From an uncultured Brevinema sp. (GTDB lineage Bacteria; Spirochaetota; Brevinematia; Brevinematales; Brevinemataceae), in the NCBI GenBank assembly GCA_947036575.1, contig CAMQSH010000025.1, positions 1 through 16,287 of the forward strand: 16,287 bases of DNA. The letters are read 5' to 3'. Below the pieces are notes generated by a model. That model was not told the DNA's origin. It did no database searches and saw nothing but the letters and a program-made list of their open reading frames with translations. A program made the translations under genes and the position numbers. Positions 13,763 to 16,287 of this stretch are shown in pieces. Numbering within the stretch: the stretch's first letter is position 1; each line of letters begins with the position of its first letter.

Positions 13763-14653
13763 TTAGTTACCTGAAAAGTCGAAAGAATAACCTAAACCAG
13801 CTTGTAAATATATTCTATGATCTATAGGTAAGCTTGCATTAGAAGCTAAATTATCGATTCTGTAACGTAATTGTGTCCACATTGAGAAAGAAGGAGTTAC
13901 ATTCCATGCAATTTGGTTTTCCCAACGAATTTGGAATCCATCTTGGAAGAAAGTTGTTGCTGAATGATCAAAACCACCACCACCACTAAAACGGAAAGCT
14001 AATTTTGTAGTATATCTCCAATTTTGAGCGAATGCAATACTATAGTCTACTCTAAGAGCAAAAAGATCTACAATAGTAGTTCCTCTACCTGTACCTAGAG
14101 AATCGCCGTACATACCGTCTTCACCATCTGGAAGCTCGTATGTATCTACATCTAATACTTGTGGGACAGCCCAGAACTCTAAAATAGTCATAAAGGTAAA
14201 ACTACCACCATTTCCAGGAAGAGCTATTGTATAAAAATTTTCTTGAGCGATTAAACCTCTAGTATCCATTGCTAAGATAGCATATCCACCAAAATTCAAA
14301 CCTAATTGTACTCTTGGATTAGCAAGCATGTTCATATTCCCACCACCATTACCAAGGAAATTTCCTGTAGCATTATCATAAGTAGTTCTTTGTCCAACAA
14401 CAAAAAGAGCTTTTACCCACATAGAAAGCCATGTCGCAGTAGCAAAATTCTGAGAATAAGTCATCCCAAACTCAAACTCATTACCAGATAACATACGAGA
14501 TAAATCACCATCTTCAAATCCAGGAGCTTCTGTTAATTCTCCTGAAAATGCATCAAAGTAAAAACTCAATGAACGGTTAACTGTTGCATCTTGTGCTGAT
14601 GCTGTCCCTACGACAGCAAATATTGCCAATAAAGAAAGAAATATATTTTTCAT
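13763..14653 (-). CDS. outer-membrane beta-barrel-type protein
   Basis: A 296-residue secreted protein with a clean signal peptide (MKNIFLSLLAIFAVVGTASA, cleavage before Gln21). The mature part alternates aromatic/hydrophobic and small polar residues through its length: LSFYFDAFSG, EFEFGMTYSQ, VQLGLNFGGYAILAMDT and WRYTTKLAFRFSGGGG. It ends in strand-like YLQAGLGYSFDFSGN, three residues after a terminal-strand Phe. Gly- and Asn-rich stretches (LGNGGGNMNML; FSGGGGFDHS) fit loops. I do not recognise the family; it looks like an abundant porin-type or surface protein. AAGGGG lies about 8 bases before the ATG. Its upstream region is unusually long (to 15320) and contains two near-identical promoter blocks, suggesting strong or switchable expression. 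Its own terminator at 13704-13740 separates it from the PTS operon. Confidence 0.75.
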   Translation of the reverse strand: MKNIFLSLLAIFAVVGTASAQDATVNRSLSFYFDAFSGELTEAPGFEDGDLSRMLSGNEFEFGMTYSQNFATATWLSMWVKALFVVGQRTTYDNATGNFLGNGGGNMNMLANPRVQLGLNFGGYAILAMDTRGLIAQENFYTIALPGNGGSFTFMTILEFWAVPQVLDVDTYELPDGEDGMYGDSLGTGRGTTIVDLFALRVDYSIAFAQNWRYTTKLAFRFSGGGGFDHSATTFFQDGFQIRWENQIAWNVTPSFSMWTQLRYRIDNLASNASLPIDHRIYLQAGLGYSFDFSGN

Positions 14654-14727
14654 TTCTATGACCCCTTAAAATTGTATTTTGTGATATTAATTTTTATAAT
14701 TTTATATCTAAATTTTTTAACTAAATT

Positions 14728-14756
14728 AGTATGATATAATTATTAATTTTTTACAA
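14728..14756 (-). promoter_or_regulatory. possible proximal promoter of the barrel gene
   Basis: On the minus strand, TTGTAA (14751-14756) is followed after 17 bases by CATACT (14728-14733), giving a leader of about 70 bases to the ATG at 14653. It resembles the shared promoter blocks in layout (plus-strand TTAGTAT before an AT tract) but lacks the conserved spacer string. It may be a degenerate third copy. Confidence 0.3.
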
Positions 14757-14780
14757 TCAAAAATATCATTGTAGTGAAAA

Positions 14781-14810
14781 AAGTTGTAAATGTTTATAAA
14801 TAAACAACTT
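14781..14810. repeat. inverted repeat in the barrel-gene leader
   Basis: AAGTTGT (14781-14787) and ACAACTT (14804-14810) are perfect inverse copies. Inside them TGTTTA and TAAACA (14791-14796, 14801-14806) form an overlapping alternative stem. It falls inside the leader that would be transcribed from the distal promoters at 14962 and 15097. It could be an RNA hairpin with two states or an operator. Confidence 0.4.
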
Positions 14811-14961
14811 AACGTTAACAATGGATATTTATACTGTTATATTAACAAGTAACTAAAAAATAATAATTATCTATTTTTTTAAATATATTTTTAGAATTAA
14901 ACAAATACTTTATTAATATTAATTTTTTACATTCACACTATCATATATTATCCGATACAAC

Positions 14962-14989
14962 AGTATAACTTTTATTAAAAATTTTGCAA
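14962..14989 (-). promoter_or_regulatory. distal promoter, shared-motif copy B
   Basis: On the minus strand, TTGCAA (14984-14989) is followed after 16 bases by TATACT (14962-14967). The expected start near 14955 would give a leader of about 300 bases before the barrel-gene ATG. The block is a near-exact copy of 15097-15124 and shares its spacer string with the promoter at 5646-5674. Confidence 0.6.
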
Positions 14990-15096
14990 CTTTAAAAATA
15001 TAAAAATTCTATTTTTTATAAATATTTATTATATAGATAAATACTTTATCTAGATTTAATTAATTATATTATATACGATACATTATTTTATGCATT

Positions 15097-15124
15097 AGTA
15101 TAACGTTTATTAAAAATTTTGCAA
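15097..15124 (-). promoter_or_regulatory. distal promoter, shared-motif copy A
   Basis: On the minus strand, TTGCAA (15119-15124) is followed after 16 bases by TATACT (15097-15102), with the expected start near 15090. Downstream it keeps GATACATTAT (15077-15086 on the plus strand), as copy C does at 5624-5633. The leader to the barrel-gene ATG would be about 435 bases, or the promoter could drive a separate small RNA. Confidence 0.55.
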
Positions 15125-15222
15125 CTTTAAAAATATTAAAAAAAAAAATTTTTTGTAAATACATGTTATATATATAAATAAAAATAAAGACTATTTTACT
15201 AAAATAATATCTAATATAAAGG

Positions 15223-15251
15223 TTGCATTTTGAATTATATTATATTATAAT
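15223..15251 (+). promoter_or_regulatory. sigma-70-type promoter of the DAK2-domain gene
   Basis: TTGCAT (15223-15228) and a perfect TATAAT (15246-15251) are separated by 17 bases. The expected start near 15258 gives a leader of about 63 bases. It is divergent from promoter A about 100 bases away. Confidence 0.7.
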
Positions 15252-15261
15252 AGATTAGAAA

Positions 15262-15305
15262 GTGTATGTACTATACACAGATTAAAAATATACTTAATTG
15301 AGTAT
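15262..15305 (+). promoter_or_regulatory. two inverted repeats in the leader of the DAK2-domain gene
   Basis: GTGTAT (15262-15267) and ATACAC (15273-15278) flank GTACT right at the predicted transcription start. A second near-palindrome, ATACTTAATTGAGTAT (15290-15305, outer five bases perfectly paired), lies just before the Shine-Dalgarno at 15311-15316. Either can be an operator or leader hairpin; neither has a T-run typical of an attenuator. Confidence 0.4.
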
Positions 15306-15320
15306 ATTAAAGGAGGATTT

Positions 15321-16287
15321 ATGTCCATTCTATCGAAATTAACTGGAAAAGAACTATATTGGTCTGTTATTGCTGGTGGCACAAAAATCATTGAACACCA
15401 AGAAGAAATTAATAAAATCAACGTTTTTCCTGTACCTGATGGAGACACTGGTTCCAATCTTGCTGCTACTGCGACCTCTATCATCTACAACTCTAAAGAA
15501 AATGACTCTATTGATGTTGTGGCTTCTAGTGTTGGTGACGCAGCTCTTGACGGCGCTCGTGGTAATAGTGGTGTCATTTTAGCTCAATTCCTCTATGGTA
15601 TTGGTGTTGAAATTAAAGACTCTGCAAATATTTCTACTCAAAAATTTGCTGATATCGTCAAAAAAGCTTCTGATTATGTTTATAAAGCTATTCCTTCTCC
15701 TCAAGAAGGGACTATTATCACTGTTATTCGTGAGTGGGCTGAGTATATCCACGCCAACAAAAACTCTTTTACTGACTTTGATCAATTATTTGCCAAAGCT
15801 GAAATTATCGCTAAAGAAGCTCTTGCTCGTACTACAGAACAATTAGAAGTTCTTCGTATTGCAAAAGTCGTTGATGCTGGTGCTAAGGGTTTTGTCCTAT
15901 TTATAGAAGGCATGAAAGAAACTCTTCTTAATCGTTCTTTTTCTCGTGAAGATCATGATGTTGAACATCTTCTTATGTATGACTATGACTTCCCTATGGC
16001 TGAAGCTGAATCTCTCACCGAAGAATCCCTACATAATAGATATTGTACCGAAACTTGTCTCATCGGCGAAGATATTTCCCGTGATACTGTTCTTGAGATC
16101 TTAGAAGCAGATTCTGACTCTATCGTCATCGCTGGTTCTGACAAAAAATTACGTCTTCACTTTCATACTAACAATCCTGCTAATATGTTTGACAAATTAC
16201 GTGATTTTGGAAATTTTTCTTTCCAAAAAGTTGAAGATATGCGTCTTCAATATAATGTCACTCATCATAGAAAAAATTCTATTGCTT
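15321..16287 (+). CDS. DAK2-domain protein (FakA/DhaL-like), 3' end beyond the window
   Basis: The first 322 residues of a DAK2-family protein, cut by the window edge. NVFPVPDGDTGSN at 34-46 is the metal/ATP-binding motif with Asp40 and Asp42. DGARGNSGVIL at 77-87 and EGTIITVIREWAEY at 129-142 follow, and VVDAGAKGF at 183-191 closes the kinase-like domain. Residues 240-310 look like the FakA middle domain: YCTE with Cys242, and LRLHFHTNNP with His280 and His282, the Cys/His set described as zinc-binding in S. aureus FakA. FakA phosphorylates fatty acids held by a FakB (DegV-fold) partner. The visible end (HHRKNSIA) looks like the start of a fused DegV domain, as in many DAK2-DegV proteins, but this is inference. 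AGGAGG lies 4 bases before the ATG. Codons end in C more often than in neighbouring genes. Confidence 0.88.
   Translation, partial: MSILSKLTGKELYWSVIAGGTKIIEHQEEINKINVFPVPDGDTGSNLAATATSIIYNSKENDSIDVVASSVGDAALDGARGNSGVILAQFLYGIGVEIKDSANISTQKFADIVKKASDYVYKAIPSPQEGTIITVIREWAEYIHANKNSFTDFDQLFAKAEIIAKEALARTTEQLEVLRIAKVVDAGAKGFVLFIEGMKETLLNRSFSREDHDVEHLLMYDYDFPMAEAESLTEESLHNRYCTETCLIGEDISRDTVLEILEADSDSIVIAGSDKKLRLHFHTNNPANMFDKLRDFGNFSFQKVEDMRLQYNVTHHRKNSIA

Larger units (their letters stand above)
14962..15136. repeat. pair of 40-base direct repeats
   Basis: Positions 14962-15001 and 15097-15136 are identical at 39 of 40 bases (the difference is T14970 versus G15105), with a period of 135 bases. 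Each unit covers the AGTATA, spacer and TTGCAA promoter elements plus CTTTAAAAATAT beyond them. Flanking sequence outside the units is not conserved to the same degree. The whole 14654-15320 stretch (667 bases) has no ORF I can support; it holds these repeats, an inverted repeat at 14781 and the promoters listed here. Confidence 0.9.

Noticed and set aside
14904..14932. Fourth copy of the shared promoter block around ATGTAA on the minus strand
   Set aside because: The matching -10 position reads AGTATT and the conserved spacer string is absent.
15245..15846. Short open frames on both strands over the start of the DAK2-domain gene
   Set aside because: The frame from 15321 matches DAK2/FakA motifs throughout; the others are shadows of it.
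1..16287. CRISPR arrays, tRNA or rRNA genes, complete insertion sequences
   Set aside because: No regularly spaced repeats, cloverleaf-like segments, rRNA signatures or intact transposase genes were seen.

Overview
The window is AT-rich (roughly 30% GC by eye) and comes from a bacterium with an outer membrane. It carries two predicted secreted beta-barrel proteins with signal peptides, a lipoprotein, and strong AGGAG-type ribosome binding sites. A low-GC spirochaete (Brachyspira or Brevinema type) fits best with the SecA style, the DAK2/FakA-type protein and the barrel proteins. A fusobacterial-type host cannot be excluded, because no rRNA or other decisive marker is present.

Layout from left to right. 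Positions 1-447 are non-coding apart from a possible ORF remnant; they hold a terminator and a good secA promoter. secA (448-2934) and a secreted PQQ-type beta-propeller gene (2942-4057) form a plus-strand pair ending at a bidirectional terminator. Convergent to them is a minus-strand pair: a small secreted barrel protein (4941-5603), then a membrane reductase very similar in motifs to eukaryotic steroid 5-alpha-reductases (4119-4889). Divergent from that pair is a plus-strand pair: an extended SDR of the dihydroflavonol-reductase/3-beta-HSD type (5794-6798) and an AEC-family transporter (6817-7845), whose only well-placed start codon is ATT. A lipoprotein with an SMP-30/NHL-like propeller (8003-9001) follows and ends at another bidirectional terminator.

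Positions 9073-13620 are a five-gene minus-strand phosphotransferase operon, in transcription order IIC, IIB, GH1 6-phospho-beta-glucosidase, MupG/DUF871 (GH170-type) glycosidase, IIA. It should import and phosphorylate a beta-linked disaccharide and cleave it inside the cell. No regulator gene lies beside it. An outer-membrane-type protein (13763-14653) precedes it with its own terminator and a 667-base AT-rich upstream region. The window ends inside a DAK2/FakA-like gene (15321 onward, cut by the window edge).

The most unusual signal is regulatory. A promoter-like block with a conserved spacer occurs twice in tandem (39 of 40 bases identical) upstream of the 13763-14653 barrel gene, and again, closely related, upstream of the 4941-5603 barrel gene. 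This suggests one control system shared by separate envelope genes, and it would also place the 5-alpha-reductase-like gene under that control. Other points of note are the ATT start, the possible steroid- or isoprenoid-modifying neighbourhood, and the pairing of two different phospho-glycosidases with one PTS.
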